NCBI RefSeq assembly: GCF_011759375.1
Contig: NZ_JAARML010000004.1
Location: 310,001 to 374,000, forward strand
DNA from: Paraflavitalea devenefica
GTDB lineage: Bacteria; Bacteroidota; Bacteroidia; Chitinophagales; Chitinophagaceae
Direction: 5' to 3'
Length of the DNA: 64,000 bases
The notes under the pieces are model-generated. The model was not told the origin of the DNA, did not search any database, and saw only the letters and a list, made by a program, of their open reading frames with translations. The position numbers and the translations under genes are program-made. How positions within the stretch are numbered: the first letter of the stretch is position 1; every line of letters starts with the position of its first letter. Shown here in pieces: positions 1 through 8,660 of the stretch.

Positions 1-224
1 TTCAGGCCATTCACCATGAAAGGCACGTGGAGTTAATGAACACCGGATTGGGACTGTCTTTCTTTGAAATGCGCAAACTGAACCTGCTGCAGAAAGGCAC
101 GCCGCTGCACTGGCCTTTACCTGCCAAAACACTCGAAACCTTCCGGGAAACGCTTCCCTTCTATACGTTTGGAGGCGTGGCCAATGCCGATGGCACCAAT
201 ACCTCCAACGGAGGCTGGCGATAA
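1..224 (+). CDS. RagB/SusD-like outer-membrane lipoprotein, C-terminal fragment
   Basis: The reading frame is open from the first base (codons begin at position 3) to a TAA at 222-224, so this is the 3' end of a gene that starts outside the window. The visible 73 residues include AIHHERHVELMNTG followed by LSFFEMRKLN, which resembles the conserved C-terminal SusD motif (ERxxEL, then a FFDLRR-like stretch), and an aromatic and Asn/Gly-rich tail. SusD-type proteins bind glycans at the cell surface and lie over a SusC porin. The family call rests on this short tail only. A terminator follows 24 bp later, so it is probably the last gene of its operon. Confidence 0.55.
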   Translation, partial: QAIHHERHVELMNTGLGLSFFEMRKLNLLQKGTPLHWPLPAKTLETFRETLPFYTFGGVANADGTNTSNGGWR

Positions 225-248
225 AGTTTTTCTCATGTGAGCAGTATA

Positions 249-279
249 GGGGTTGACCGTAAAAGGTCGGCCCCTTTTT
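249..279 (+). terminator. Intrinsic terminator after the SusD-like gene
   Basis: A 10-bp stem (249-258 with 265-274, one G-U pair) encloses a 6-nt loop and is followed by five T residues at 275-279. It lies 24 bp after the stop codon and upstream of the next start at 310. It argues against a start codon at 253 for the next gene, because that start would lie in the stem. Confidence 0.8.
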
Positions 280-309
280 ATTATATCTTTATGGTCAAAA
301 TCAATAGCC

Positions 310-696
310 ATGACCAGTCAACCATTCAGCGGTGGCATCAACATCGCCATTAAGATCCCCAAAAGTAAATATGAAGCAACGGTCGCTTTCTACAGGGACA
401 TCCTGCGGTTAGGGGTACAGGAAAAGCCTATTACTAATCCTACCGTGTCGAGAACACATGAAGTAAGATTTGGAGACAATATCGTTTGGCTCGATTGCGT
501 AGACAACTATACCCATTCCGAAACCTGGTTGGAACTGGTGACGCCCGATGTACAGGAAGCCACCGAATACCTGAAAGCCATGAACGTTCATACCTGTGAT
601 GAGTTGGAACAGCTCCCGGACAACAATGCCCACTGGATCATGGACCCGGCCGGCACCGTACTGATCGTTAACCAGGAGCGCCCCACCGGTCAATAG
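310..696 (+). CDS. VOC (glyoxalase/bleomycin resistance) fold protein
   Basis: This is a 128-residue protein. The N-terminal part (INIAIKIPKSKYEATVAFYRDILRLGV) is the beta-alpha opening of the vicinal oxygen chelate fold, and the C-terminal WIMDPAGTVLIVNQ resembles the closing strand of a second beta-alpha-beta-beta-beta module. Members bind a metal in a beta barrel and include lyases, dioxygenases and resistance proteins; the substrate cannot be read here. I chose ATG 310 over the GTG at 253, since the longer form adds 19 residues encoded by the upstream terminator. The next gene starts 6 bp after the stop, so the two are probably co-transcribed. Confidence 0.7.
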   Translation: MTSQPFSGGINIAIKIPKSKYEATVAFYRDILRLGVQEKPITNPTVSRTHEVRFGDNIVWLDCVDNYTHSETWLELVTPDVQEATEYLKAMNVHTCDELEQLPDNNAHWIMDPAGTVLIVNQERPTGQ

Positions 697-702
697 CAGC
701 TT

Positions 703-1464
703 ATGGCATTCTACGATCTCTCCAAACAGGAGCGCGAACAATTGGTCACCACCATCAGCAATGACCTGTTGCAGGAGTTTAAGGCCGGCAAACTGAAAAA
801 GACGATCCCCTATTTTGCAGATGAAGATACCTACATCAGAAAGTCGGCCTACCTGGCAACCGGGCGCATATATGCAGACAGCAAAAAGCATCAATCCAGG
901 ATCATAAAGCTCCTGGGTGAACTCTTGCAGCACGATGATTACAAAGTACGTCAGACGGTGATCAATGCTGCCGGGGAGATCGGCAAAAAAGATTTTGCCG
1001 CCGTACAATCCTTTTTCGATACCGGCTTATTTGATCAGCATCACTCACCCCGGAATGCGGTGATTGGCTCCATCAAAAAAATGGGTGAGGTAAACCCGAA
1101 GCCTGTATTGGCATGGGCAAAAAAATACCTCCATCATCCGGATAAGGAAATACGACGGGAAATATGTCACGGCATAGAACTGCGGGGCAGGAAGTACCCG
1201 CAGGACATCCTGCCCCTGCTGAAAGAACTGCAACACGATAAAACAGCCAGGGTGCGCGATACACTGGTGCACGTGATTGGCCAGATTGCTTACAAGAAAG
1301 GTTGCCTTGCTACAGTCATTGCGCACCTGAAAACCTGGGACAATGCCCCGCTGGTAGCAGACGCCCTCGAAGAGATCATAGACGTACACCACCGCTACCG
1401 CGACTTCGCCGTCCTGACCCAGGAGCAGGCGAAAGCGTATATTGCGGAGCATTACAGCCAATAA
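703..1464 (+). CDS. HEAT-repeat protein, possibly DNA alkylation repair (AlkD)-like
   Basis: This 253-residue, mostly helical protein contains repeated helical pairs of HEAT type, for example DYKVRQTVINAAGEIGK (~90-106), DKEIRREICHGIELRG (~146-161) and ARVRDTLVHVIGQIAYKKG (~182-200). HEAT arrays form solenoids that bind proteins or nucleic acid; AlkD glycosylases are built the same way and have a similar length. I cannot place the AlkD catalytic Trp/Asp residues with certainty, so enzymatic function is not claimed. It follows the VOC gene by 6 bp and its 3' end lies 10 bp before the next chosen start, which points to one operon. Confidence 0.6.
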   Translation: MAFYDLSKQEREQLVTTISNDLLQEFKAGKLKKTIPYFADEDTYIRKSAYLATGRIYADSKKHQSRIIKLLGELLQHDDYKVRQTVINAAGEIGKKDFAAVQSFFDTGLFDQHHSPRNAVIGSIKKMGEVNPKPVLAWAKKYLHHPDKEIRREICHGIELRGRKYPQDILPLLKELQHDKTARVRDTLVHVIGQIAYKKGCLATVIAHLKTWDNAPLVADALEEIIDVHHRYRDFAVLTQEQAKAYIAEHYSQ

Positions 1465-1474
1465 CCCTTACCCC

Positions 1475-1861
1475 ATGTTCCAGTTCAACAAACGGTATTT
1501 CCTTATTGCTATCCTACTTTTCATCATCGAGGTGCTAATAGCCCTATATGTTCAGGATGCTATTATACGTCCCTATGTGGGTGATTTTTTAGTAGTCATA
1601 CTGTTGTACTGCCTCCTGAAAGCTTTCCTGAATATTTCACTGCTGCCGGCAGCCATCAGCGTATTACTGTTTGCTTACCTGATAGAAATCCTGCAATACT
1701 TCCACCTTGTTCACCGTCTTGGCCTTCAGCACTCAAAGCTGGCAACAACCGTCATCGGCAGCTCCTTTGAGTGGATTGACCTAATCGCCTATACAGCAGG
1801 AATCATCTTCACCATCATTGTTGAAAAAAGATACCGCCCGGCTGTTCAACGGTCTTCCTAA
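1475..1861 (+). CDS. DUF2809-family integral membrane protein
   Basis: This is a 128-residue protein with about four hydrophobic segments (residues ~6-28, ~34-52, ~56-72, ~100-116). The stretch RPYVGDFLVVILLYCLLKAF after the first segment is characteristic of DUF2809 membrane proteins, whose function is unknown. I chose ATG 1475 because the earlier TTG at 1442 lies inside the HEAT-repeat gene and adds a hydrophilic stretch unlike the family start. The gene is probably the last of the short operon that begins at 310; no obvious terminator follows. Confidence 0.6.
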   Translation: MFQFNKRYFLIAILLFIIEVLIALYVQDAIIRPYVGDFLVVILLYCLLKAFLNISLLPAAISVLLFAYLIEILQYFHLVHRLGLQHSKLATTVIGSSFEWIDLIAYTAGIIFTIIVEKRYRPAVQRSS

Positions 1862-1941
1862 CAAAAGACCAGGCACATTCTGTAATTCTGCCCTTAATAA
1901 TATTTTTCTCCCCCTCTCCGCCTAATTTGGTCAGCCCTCCT

Positions 1942-1949
1942 TATATTTG
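1942..1949 (+). promoter_or_regulatory. Candidate -7 element (TATATTTG)
   Basis: TATATTTG matches the Bacteroidota -7 consensus TAnnTTTG and lies 21 bp before the GTG at 1971. A TTTG occurs at 1926-1929, but only 12 bp separate the two boxes, shorter than the usual ~19, so the -33 element is doubtful. It is placed to drive the 1971-8520 cassette. Confidence 0.4.
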
Positions 1950-1970
1950 CAACATTGTTGAATAAATACA

Positions 1971-2327
1971 GTGGCGACATCTCCTACATACAGGCACCTG
2001 ATGGCAGCATTTTTACTGCTGCTGTATAGCTTTATCGCCACGCCTGTGCATTGGTGGCACCACCACCAGCAAGGCAAGGCCAATACACATATTACTGCTG
2101 CCGTCAATGATGACGCCACTACCCTCACACAAGATACCGGTACTTCGTATGCCAGTCATTGTAACGTTTGTTCGCACAGCTATTCCGTATATGCTGTAGC
2201 AGAAGCGTGCCAGTATACCCTGCCAAACCTCTCACACAACAGCCCCACCGGCGGCTATATCGAACACGCATTCACCATCCCGGTATTGCTGTTCTCCAAT
2301 AAGGGACCTCCTGCTCCTCTTTCCTGA
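1971..2327 (+). CDS. Small exported His/Cys-rich protein, possible periplasmic metal ligand
   Basis: This is a 118-residue protein I do not recognise as a named family. The N-terminus TYRHLMAAFLLLLYSFIATP looks like a signal sequence with a basic n-region, which favours GTG 1971 over ATG 2001. It is followed at once by HWWHHHQQ, and later by SHCNVCSHSY (~residues 62-71), a CxxC flanked by histidines. These are plausible copper, iron or zinc ligands. The gene heads a cassette with an ABC ATPase, a siderophore-type TonB receptor and ABC-2 permeases, which fits metal handling. That role is inferred from composition and context only. Confidence 0.5.
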   Translation: MATSPTYRHLMAAFLLLLYSFIATPVHWWHHHQQGKANTHITAAVNDDATTLTQDTGTSYASHCNVCSHSYSVYAVAEACQYTLPNLSHNSPTGGYIEHAFTIPVLLFSNKGPPAPLS

Positions 2328-2356
2328 TCACTATTGTTTAATCTTTTAACAATCCG

Positions 2357-2412
2357 GGCAACCCGTTGCCAGGGTAATGCGCCTGCCTGTATGCCGCTAT
2401 AACTGCATACAG
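2357..2412 (+). other. Two hairpins between the His-rich gene and the ABC ATPase gene
   Basis: The 113-bp gap holds GGCAAC/GTTGCC (2357-2362 with 2365-2370, 2-nt loop) and CTGTATG/CATACAG (2387-2393 with 2406-2412). Neither is followed by a T-run, so they are not clear terminators. They may set mRNA processing or relative expression within the operon. Confidence 0.35.
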
Positions 2413-2440
2413 CCATTACTATTCATCAAATCATACAGCT

Positions 2441-3142
2441 ATGTATACTTTAGAGGCCATCCACCTCACCAAACAGTACAATGGCCATACGGCATTGAAT
2501 GGGTTAAACCTGTCACTGCAGGCAGGAGATATATTTTGTTTGCTGGGCCAGAATGGTGCCGGTAAAACCACTACCATCAATATTTTTCTTGGCTTCACCG
2601 CTGCCACCCAGGGTGAAGCAAGGATCAAGAACATTAGGGTAACACCCAATGGCAATGAAACCCGTAAGCACCTCGCGTATATCCCGGAAGTGGTGATGCT
2701 ATATCCCAACCTCACCGGCGTAGAGAACCTCGACTTCTTCAGCAAGCTGGCCGGCTTTCAATACGCAAAGGAATTGTTACGGGGCTTTCTCACACGGGCC
2801 GGCCTACAGGAAGCTGCACAGGAGAAAAGGCTGCATACCTACAGCAAGGGCATGCGGCAGAAAGTAGGCATTGCCATTGCCCTGGCCAAAAACGCCGACA
2901 TCATTTTTATGGATGAGCCTACCAGCGGCCTCGATCCCAAGGCCACCCAGGAGTTTACGAACATCGTAAAACAACTGGGCCAGCAGGGAAAGACCATCAT
3001 GATGGCCACCCACGACATTTTCAATGCCGTGCATGCAGGAACTAAGATCGGCATCATGAAAGAAGGCACACTGGTACATACCGTTGAAACAGCCCACGTA
3101 ACTGCCAATGAACTGCAGCAGCTATACCTCGAAACCATTTAA
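2441..3142 (+). CDS. ABC transporter ATP-binding protein (NosF/CcmA-type)
   Basis: This is a 233-residue nucleotide-binding subunit. Walker A is GQNGAGKT (36-43), the signature region is YSKGMRQK (134-141), Walker B is IIFMDEP (154-160) with catalytic E159, and ATHD carries the H-loop histidine. The Q-loop position reads YIPE, with Glu where Gln is usual. It energises export or lipid-linked transport with ABC-2 type permeases, here presumably the two encoded at 5724-8520. The receptor gene follows 27 bp downstream, so ATPase, receptor and permeases look like one operon. The substrate is not shown by the sequence. Confidence 0.85.
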   Translation: MYTLEAIHLTKQYNGHTALNGLNLSLQAGDIFCLLGQNGAGKTTTINIFLGFTAATQGEARIKNIRVTPNGNETRKHLAYIPEVVMLYPNLTGVENLDFFSKLAGFQYAKELLRGFLTRAGLQEAAQEKRLHTYSKGMRQKVGIAIALAKNADIIFMDEPTSGLDPKATQEFTNIVKQLGQQGKTIMMATHDIFNAVHAGTKIGIMKEGTLVHTVETAHVTANELQQLYLETI

Positions 3143-3169
3143 CCCATTTAAGCACAAGCAACTCATACC

Positions 3170-5647
3170 ATGAAATATTTATTAACTGCTCTCTTATTTG
3201 TTCTGCCTGGCATCGCCCTATCGCAGGTAAGCTTTTCGGGAAAGGTTATGGCCGCCGGCCAGCAACCGCTTGGCGGCGCTACCATCCTGCTAAAAAATAA
3301 CCTGACCAGTAAGACTGCCATCAGCAATGAGGCAGGTCAATTCAGCTTCGAAGCAATAACGGCCGGCGAATACACCCTTACCGTAAGCGCTATCGGGCAT
3401 GAAGGGTATACCCGTCTCATCCGGGTAGATGATACCCTTGCCCAAAAAGGTTACACAGTACTACTCACCGGGCAATCAAAAGAATTACAAACTGTGGAAG
3501 TGCTGGGACGCAGCAGTACCGGCTATAACAGCGCCTATTCTTTTTCCGCTACCAAAATAGCCGCACTGAACAAAGACATTCCTCAGTCCATCACCACCGT
3601 CACCAAAGAGCTGATCAATGACCGGCAGGCTTTCAACCTGGCAGATGCTGTTAAAACAGCCAGTGGTGTTACCCCGGCCAGCTACTATAACCAGTTCACC
3701 ATACGGGGCATCAGCCAGAATGAAGAAGGCGTTATTCTAAATGGCATGCGCACCCGCCAATACTACTTTAATCAGCCATTAACAGCCAATATAGAACGGG
3801 TGGAAGTGATCAAAGGACCGGCCAGCGCCACCTTCTCCAGTGTTGACCCGGGCGGCAGCATCAACCTGGTGACCAAAAAACCGTTGACCGTTGACCGCAA
3901 AGAGATCAACCTCAGCGTAGGCAGCTTCAGCACCATCCGGGGTACGCTGGACTTTACAGGTCCGCTGAACCCCGAAAAAACATTATTGTACCGCATCAAT
4001 GGCGCTTGCCAGGATGCCAAAAGCTTCCGTGACCTCCAATTCCAGAAAGCCTTGCTGATATCCCCTTCCTTCTCCTACGTCCCCAACAACCGCACGGCTG
4101 TCAATGCAGAACTGATCTATAGCAACATCAACAGCAGGCTCGACAGAGGCCAGCCCATCTTTGGCGCTGTTGACGGAAAGACCAACCTCAACAGTACGCC
4201 CATCAGCTTTAACCTTGGCGCGCCCAACGATTTTTTCAAATCGAAAGAAGTGATACTCACCGGCAGCCTCGCCCACCAATTCACCAGCCACATCAGCTTT
4301 AACACCACCTACATGAAGCAGACCTGGACAGAGGACCTGCAGGAACACCGCACCACCAATGCCTTTGCCGTTGATATTCATAACCAACCCATCCCTACCC
4401 TCGCCGCCATGCAAATGGTACAAAGACAACAATCCTGGAACACCGACAATGTGAACAGTTACTTCACCTTCGAAGTCAGCACAGGCACTGTAGCACACAA
4501 CTTATTGATCGGCTATGACCTCCTCCGTACCCACAAACAAAAAGGCGGCGGACAGAATGCAGCAAGGGGATACTTATTGACCAATGGGAAAACGGTTAAC
4601 ACTTACAATCCCGCCAACCAGGACCAATACCAGTTCATCACCATTGACGGTATTCAAATGCCCCGTCCCAACGTAGACCACTTCAACCTGGCCAATCCCG
4701 TTTACACCATCCGCAATGTGAATGATTATATTTTTACCAAATCGCCGCTAGCCCCTGCGCTCATTCAGTCAGATGCCCTGTATATCCAGGAACAACTGAA
4801 ATGGAACAGGTTCATCCTGCTGGTAAGCCTGCGGCACGACTGGTTTACCGATATCACCAATTACAAAGCAAACAATACCATTGAGGTAAAAAAATCAAGG
4901 ATAGTGCCCCGGATTGGACTCACCTATGCCGTTACCACTAACATAAACGTGTATGCTACTTACCTGGAAGGTTTTCAGCCGCAGGCCAATACCGTCACCT
5001 TATTGCCGGTAGCTGCTCCCGCAGGCAGCACCTTCGATCCCATCACCAGCGACCTGAAAGAGCTGGGCGTGAAAGCCGCCCTGTTTAACAATTGCATACA
5101 GGTGAATGCAGCACTGTATGAGATCAACCAGCGCAACCTGTTGATGAATGCCAATGATCCCGCCAATCCCGATCTGCTGGTACCCCGTGGTGCGGAAAGA
5201 AGCCGTGGTTTTGAAATGGACGTCGCCGGTTATCTCCTGCCCAACTGGCAGCTCAATGCCTCCTACAGTTATATTGATGCGGAGATCAGGAATGACCGGG
5301 ACAAATCACTGATCGGCGCCCGGAAACAAAATACACCGGAACATAGCGGCAGTGTGTGGACGCGGTACAACTTTAAGCAACAATCCGGGCTCAAAGACCT
5401 CGGCATTGGTATCGGCTTTCAATACAGCGGCGATAAAATACCCTGGTTTACCAGGGCCTTCACTGTGCCTGCCTATACCCTGCTGGATGCAGCCATTTAC
5501 TATACGCCCAATAAGAGCAATATGCAGATTGCGTTAAATGTCAATAACCTCACCAACCAGGAATATTGGCTGGGGGCGCAAAACTACCTGCGCTTATTTC
5601 CCGGCGCACCCCGCAATGCTATGCTCACCGCTACTTATAAATTTTAA
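3170..5647 (+). CDS. TonB-dependent siderophore-type outer-membrane receptor
   Basis: This is an 825-residue protein. A signal peptide (MKYLLTALLFVLPGIALSQ) precedes a CarboxypepD_reg-like beta domain (~20-105). The plug (~125-245) has the siderophore-receptor features NKDIPQSITTVTKELI, LADAVKTASGV and PGGSINLVTKKP, and the barrel ends in NLTNQEYWLG and a terminal Phe, as in FhuA/FecA-type receptors. It imports ferric siderophores or other large metal chelates across the outer membrane using TonB energy. It is unusual that it sits between an ABC ATPase and ABC-2 permeases rather than beside a periplasmic-binding-protein importer. The next start is 76 bp downstream, across a palindromic repeat. 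Confidence 0.85.
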   Translation: MKYLLTALLFVLPGIALSQVSFSGKVMAAGQQPLGGATILLKNNLTSKTAISNEAGQFSFEAITAGEYTLTVSAIGHEGYTRLIRVDDTLAQKGYTVLLTGQSKELQTVEVLGRSSTGYNSAYSFSATKIAALNKDIPQSITTVTKELINDRQAFNLADAVKTASGVTPASYYNQFTIRGISQNEEGVILNGMRTRQYYFNQPLTANIERVEVIKGPASATFSSVDPGGSINLVTKKPLTVDRKEINLSVGSFSTIRGTLDFTGPLNPEKTLLYRINGACQDAKSFRDLQFQKALLISPSFSYVPNNRTAVNAELIYSNINSRLDRGQPIFGAVDGKTNLNSTPISFNLGAPNDFFKSKEVILTGSLAHQFTSHISFNTTYMKQTWTEDLQEHRTTNAFAVDIHNQPIPTLAAMQMVQRQQSWNTDNVNSYFTFEVSTGTVAHNLLIGYDLLRTHKQKGGGQNAARGYLLTNGKTVNTYNPANQDQYQFITIDGIQMPRPNVDHFNLANPVYTIRNVNDYIFTKSPLAPALIQSDALYIQEQLKWNRFILLVSLRHDWFTDITNYKANNTIEVKKSRIVPRIGLTYAVTTNINVYATYLEGFQPQANTVTLLPVAAPAGSTFDPITSDLKELGVKAALFNNCIQVNAALYEINQRNLLMNANDPANPDLLVPRGAERSRGFEMDVAGYLLPNWQLNASYSYIDAEIRNDRDKSLIGARKQNTPEHSGSVWTRYNFKQQSGLKDLGIGIGFQYSGDKIPWFTRAFTVPAYTLLDAAIYYTPNKSNMQIALNVNNLTNQEYWLGAQNYLRLFPGAPRNAMLTATYKF

Positions 5648-5656
5648 ATGAATAAT

Positions 5657-5700
5657 GTCAGGCTGAGCTTGTCGAAGCCCTTCGACAGGTTCAGGGTGAC
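5657..5700. repeat. Dispersed REP-like palindrome
   Basis: Two 21-nt arms (5657-5677 and 5680-5700) are inverted copies with four mismatches, two of them G-U compatible, and a 2-nt loop. On the minus strand it would translate as CHPEPVEGLRQAQPD, a hallmark of a palindrome common in bacterial intergenic regions. It lies between receptor and permease genes of one operon, where it could act as an mRNA stabiliser or attenuator. Confidence 0.8.
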
Positions 5701-5723
5701 ACTGGCTTTCTAAATAACACTGT

Positions 5724-7172
5724 ATGCGAAAAACTGTGCTCCTGCTCATAGCCCGCCAACTATGGCGCCAGGCATTCAGGAATAAAGGCATCTTCATCCT
5801 GACCGTTATCATCGGTCTCCTGCTGGCCTATGCCGCTTTTACCGGCTGGAAAAACGTAGCCAGGCAGAATGCCATCCGGCAACAGTTCCAGGAAGAAGCA
5901 AGACATGACTGGGTAAACAACCCCGACAAACATCCGCACCGCATGGCGCACTATGGCCACTTTGCCTTCCGCCCCCAATCATCCCTCAGCTTCTTTGATT
6001 TTGGTATGGAAAGCTATATGGGCAGTACGATATTCCTCGAAGCGCATAAGCAGAACTCCGTCAACTTTTCGGAGGCAAGCTTTTCCACCGGCCTGCTGCG
6101 CTTTGGAGAGATCAGCATGGCCATGATCCTCCAGGTATTGGTACCCCTGCTCATCGTTTTTTTAGGGTTCAGCAGCATTGCCGCAGAGCGGGAAAACGGC
6201 ACCTTGAAGATCTTGCTCAGCCAGGGAATAAGCTGGCAGGAACTCATCGCCGGGAAAGGCCTGGGCATCATCAGTATTGTATTGGTATTGTACCTGCCAG
6301 TGCTGCTGGTGTCTGTCCTGCTTTGGATGAGCTTCATCCAATTCCGGGTATCGGCCCATGAACTCATCAGCATAGGCTGCATAGCCGGCGCTTACTTCGG
6401 CTACTTTGTTGTTTATAGCCTCATAGCAGTGCTGGTATCGGCGACGAGTAAAACGGCCAAAGCAGCTTTGGTGAAATTAATCGGTATCTGGCTGCTCTTT
6501 ACCATTGTATTGCCCAGGGCCACCCAATCGCTGGGTGCTTACGGCTACCCTGCTCCTTCTACCATTGCTTTCCAGGCAGCCATTGAAAAAGACATTTTAA
6601 AAGAAGGCGATAGCCATAATCCCGATGATGCGCATTACAAAGCCATCAAAGATTCATTGCTCAAAGTCCACCAGGTAGATTCTGTAGAAAAACTGCCCTT
6701 TAATTACAGCGGGTTCATCATAACCGAAGGGGAAAAGATCAGCGCCACCATCTACAACAGGCACCTGGCGCAGCTCCTGCAACGGTACGACCAGCAGAAC
6801 AGCATCGCCCGGTATGCAGCCTTTGTCAATCCCTTCATGGCCATTAAATATTTCTCCATGGCTGTTACGGGAACAGATTACAATTCGTACATCCGCTTCC
6901 AGGACCAGGCGGAGCGCTATCGCTACTATATGGCGCAACGCATGAATGAGCTGCAAATAAAATACATCCCCAATAAAAAGCCTGGCCCCGCCGACCGGCC
7001 CTATACCATCAGCAGTCAGCATTGGGAAGAGCTGCTTGAATTCCATTACGAGCCGGCCTCTCTCGGGACTGTTATTGGCCATGAGCGTATTTGCATCGCA
7101 GCATTTATAGCCTGGTTCCTGCTGCTGCTTATTATCACCCGTGTACTGTCACAGCAACTAAAAGCCATTTAA
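5724..7172 (+). CDS. ABC-2 type permease with large extracytoplasmic loop (DUF3526-like), copy 1
   Basis: This is a 482-residue membrane protein. It starts with a basic segment and TM1 (~20-40), followed by a long soluble loop (~45-135), a cluster of TM helices (~136-280) containing ERENGTLKILLSQGISWQELIAGK, a second soluble region (~285-440) and a last TM (~455-475). The ERENGTLxxLLSQ motif is the ABC-2/NosY coupling motif that contacts the ATPase. The architecture fits the large ABC-2 permeases annotated with DUF3526. The next permease starts 1 bp after the stop, so the two are translationally linked and probably form a heterodimer served by the ATPase at 2441-3142. Confidence 0.75.
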   Translation: MRKTVLLLIARQLWRQAFRNKGIFILTVIIGLLLAYAAFTGWKNVARQNAIRQQFQEEARHDWVNNPDKHPHRMAHYGHFAFRPQSSLSFFDFGMESYMGSTIFLEAHKQNSVNFSEASFSTGLLRFGEISMAMILQVLVPLLIVFLGFSSIAAERENGTLKILLSQGISWQELIAGKGLGIISIVLVLYLPVLLVSVLLWMSFIQFRVSAHELISIGCIAGAYFGYFVVYSLIAVLVSATSKTAKAALVKLIGIWLLFTIVLPRATQSLGAYGYPAPSTIAFQAAIEKDILKEGDSHNPDDAHYKAIKDSLLKVHQVDSVEKLPFNYSGFIITEGEKISATIYNRHLAQLLQRYDQQNSIARYAAFVNPFMAIKYFSMAVTGTDYNSYIRFQDQAERYRYYMAQRMNELQIKYIPNKKPGPADRPYTISSQHWEELLEFHYEPASLGTVIGHERICIAAFIAWFLLLLIITRVLSQQLKAI

Positions 7173-7173
7173 C

Positions 7174-8520
7174 ATGATCTCCTTAGCTTTTAAAAACTTC
7201 ATCAGGTCTGGCAGTGTTATCACCGGACTCACCTTCCTTTTTATTACCGGCCTCGTGAGCCTGTTCATTGGCAGGCAATTCCTGGCCAAACAGCAGGAAC
7301 ATATCGCCGATGTAAGCGCCTGGCAACAGGAGCATATCAACAGGCATACCCAATACTTTGACAAAGAAACCGGCTTGCTCCTCTATTACCTGCGTTTTGC
7401 CATTGCCAATAGAACGGAGCCTATCAATGCCTTGTCTATCGGGCAAAGGGATGTTAACCCTTCTGTAAAAAGCCTTACCATCCGTAACCTGGAAGCGCAG
7501 CAGTATGATACGGACCTGTACAATCCCGCCAGCCTGTCATTGGGCAATCTCGACTTCAGCTTTGTGGTCATTTACCTCTTCCCGCTGGTGATCATCGCAC
7601 TTACCTATAACCTCTTATCGGGCGAAAAAGAGAACGGTACCTGGCCACTGCTTACGGTTCAATCAGGCAGTCCGGTGCGGATACTGGTCAAATTGCTGGC
7701 GATGCGGGGCGCTGCACTCTTTGCTGTTTTTATATTGCTTATGATAGCCGCCATTGGTCTCTTATCCCTGCCTTTTAATACGGTCCTGCTGGCCTTCTTT
7801 AGTGTGAGTGCCCTGTACCTGTTGTTCTGGCTGTCGGTAAGCTGTTGGGTAATATCCTGGCAAAAGGGTTCGGCGGTCAGTGCGGTCAGCCTGCTGACGG
7901 TGTGGGTGCTGCTCACCATTGTGGCGCCGGCCGTCATCAACAATTACCTCATTAACAAATACCCCGTACCAGAAGCCCTTGATACGGCGGTGAAGCAACG
8001 CAGGGGTTATCATGAAAAATGGGATATGGACAAGCGGGTGACCATGAATAAATTCTATGCGCATTATCCACAGTTCAACAAATATCGGTTGCCCGAAGGG
8101 CAATTTAGCTGGTTATGGTACTATGCCATGCAGCAAATGGGTGATGATGACGCGCAGCCCCAAAGCCGGGAACTACAAGATAAACTACGTCGCCGCGAAT
8201 TAGCTGCCAACCAGGTTGCCAGGTTCATTCCCACCTTGCATGCCCAGTTACAAATGAACAACCTGGCCCAATCGGGCTTAGGTAACCATTTGCAGTTCCT
8301 GGACAGTGCAGGCCGATTCCATGAAAAAATGCGGTTGTACTTCTACCCGAAGATATTTGAGAACACTTCCGTTAAGCAGGAGAACTGGGATCAGTTCCAG
8401 GTGGAATGGTTTACTGCTGAACAGAAAACCAATTGGTGGACGCTGCTGCTACCGCTGATAATAAGCTCCCTCCTTTTATCCGCCTTCAGTGTCTTCCATT
8501 TCAAAAAACGCAGGGAATAA
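7174..8520 (+). CDS. ABC-2 type permease with large extracytoplasmic loop (DUF3526-like), copy 2
   Basis: This is a 448-residue paralogue of the preceding permease with the same plan: TM1 (~15-35), a soluble loop (~40-125), a TM cluster (~128-270) with GEKENGTWPLLTVQSGSPVR in place of the ERENGT motif, a second soluble region, and a C-terminal TM ending in a basic tail (FKKRRE). It begins 1 bp after its partner, which supports a co-assembled pair. The 140 bp after it contain no gene, only a short hairpin at 8621-8640. Confidence 0.75.
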   Translation: MISLAFKNFIRSGSVITGLTFLFITGLVSLFIGRQFLAKQQEHIADVSAWQQEHINRHTQYFDKETGLLLYYLRFAIANRTEPINALSIGQRDVNPSVKSLTIRNLEAQQYDTDLYNPASLSLGNLDFSFVVIYLFPLVIIALTYNLLSGEKENGTWPLLTVQSGSPVRILVKLLAMRGAALFAVFILLMIAAIGLLSLPFNTVLLAFFSVSALYLLFWLSVSCWVISWQKGSAVSAVSLLTVWVLLTIVAPAVINNYLINKYPVPEALDTAVKQRRGYHEKWDMDKRVTMNKFYAHYPQFNKYRLPEGQFSWLWYYAMQQMGDDDAQPQSRELQDKLRRRELAANQVARFIPTLHAQLQMNNLAQSGLGNHLQFLDSAGRFHEKMRLYFYPKIFENTSVKQENWDQFQVEWFTAEQKTNWWTLLLPLIISSLLLSAFSVFHFKKRRE

Positions 8521-8620
8521 ATGCTTTTATGCCTATCTTTATCACTCCAATAGTTCAACCTTCGCAAGTCCTGTAGTGTGCAGGCGAATACAGCCATCTA
8601 TTTTATATTATTTCCGCCGT

Positions 8621-8640
8621 GGTTTGTGTCTCCACAAACC
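8621..8640. repeat. Perfect 8-bp inverted repeat upstream of 8661
   Basis: GGTTTGTG (8621-8628) pairs with CACAAACC (8633-8640) around a TCTC loop. It ends 20 bp before the start codon at 8661 and has no T-run, so it is more likely a leader hairpin or protein site than a terminator. Confidence 0.5.
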
Positions 8641-8660
8641 ACTAAAACGTCATTAAAAAC

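Noticed and set aside
253..309. Upstream GTG start for the VOC protein
   Set aside because: It lies in the terminator stem at 249-279, and the added residues do not match the VOC fold.
5594..5812. 72-codon minus-strand frame between receptor and permease genes
   Set aside because: Its CHPEPVEGLRQAQPD segment is translation of the dispersed palindrome, a known source of false genes.
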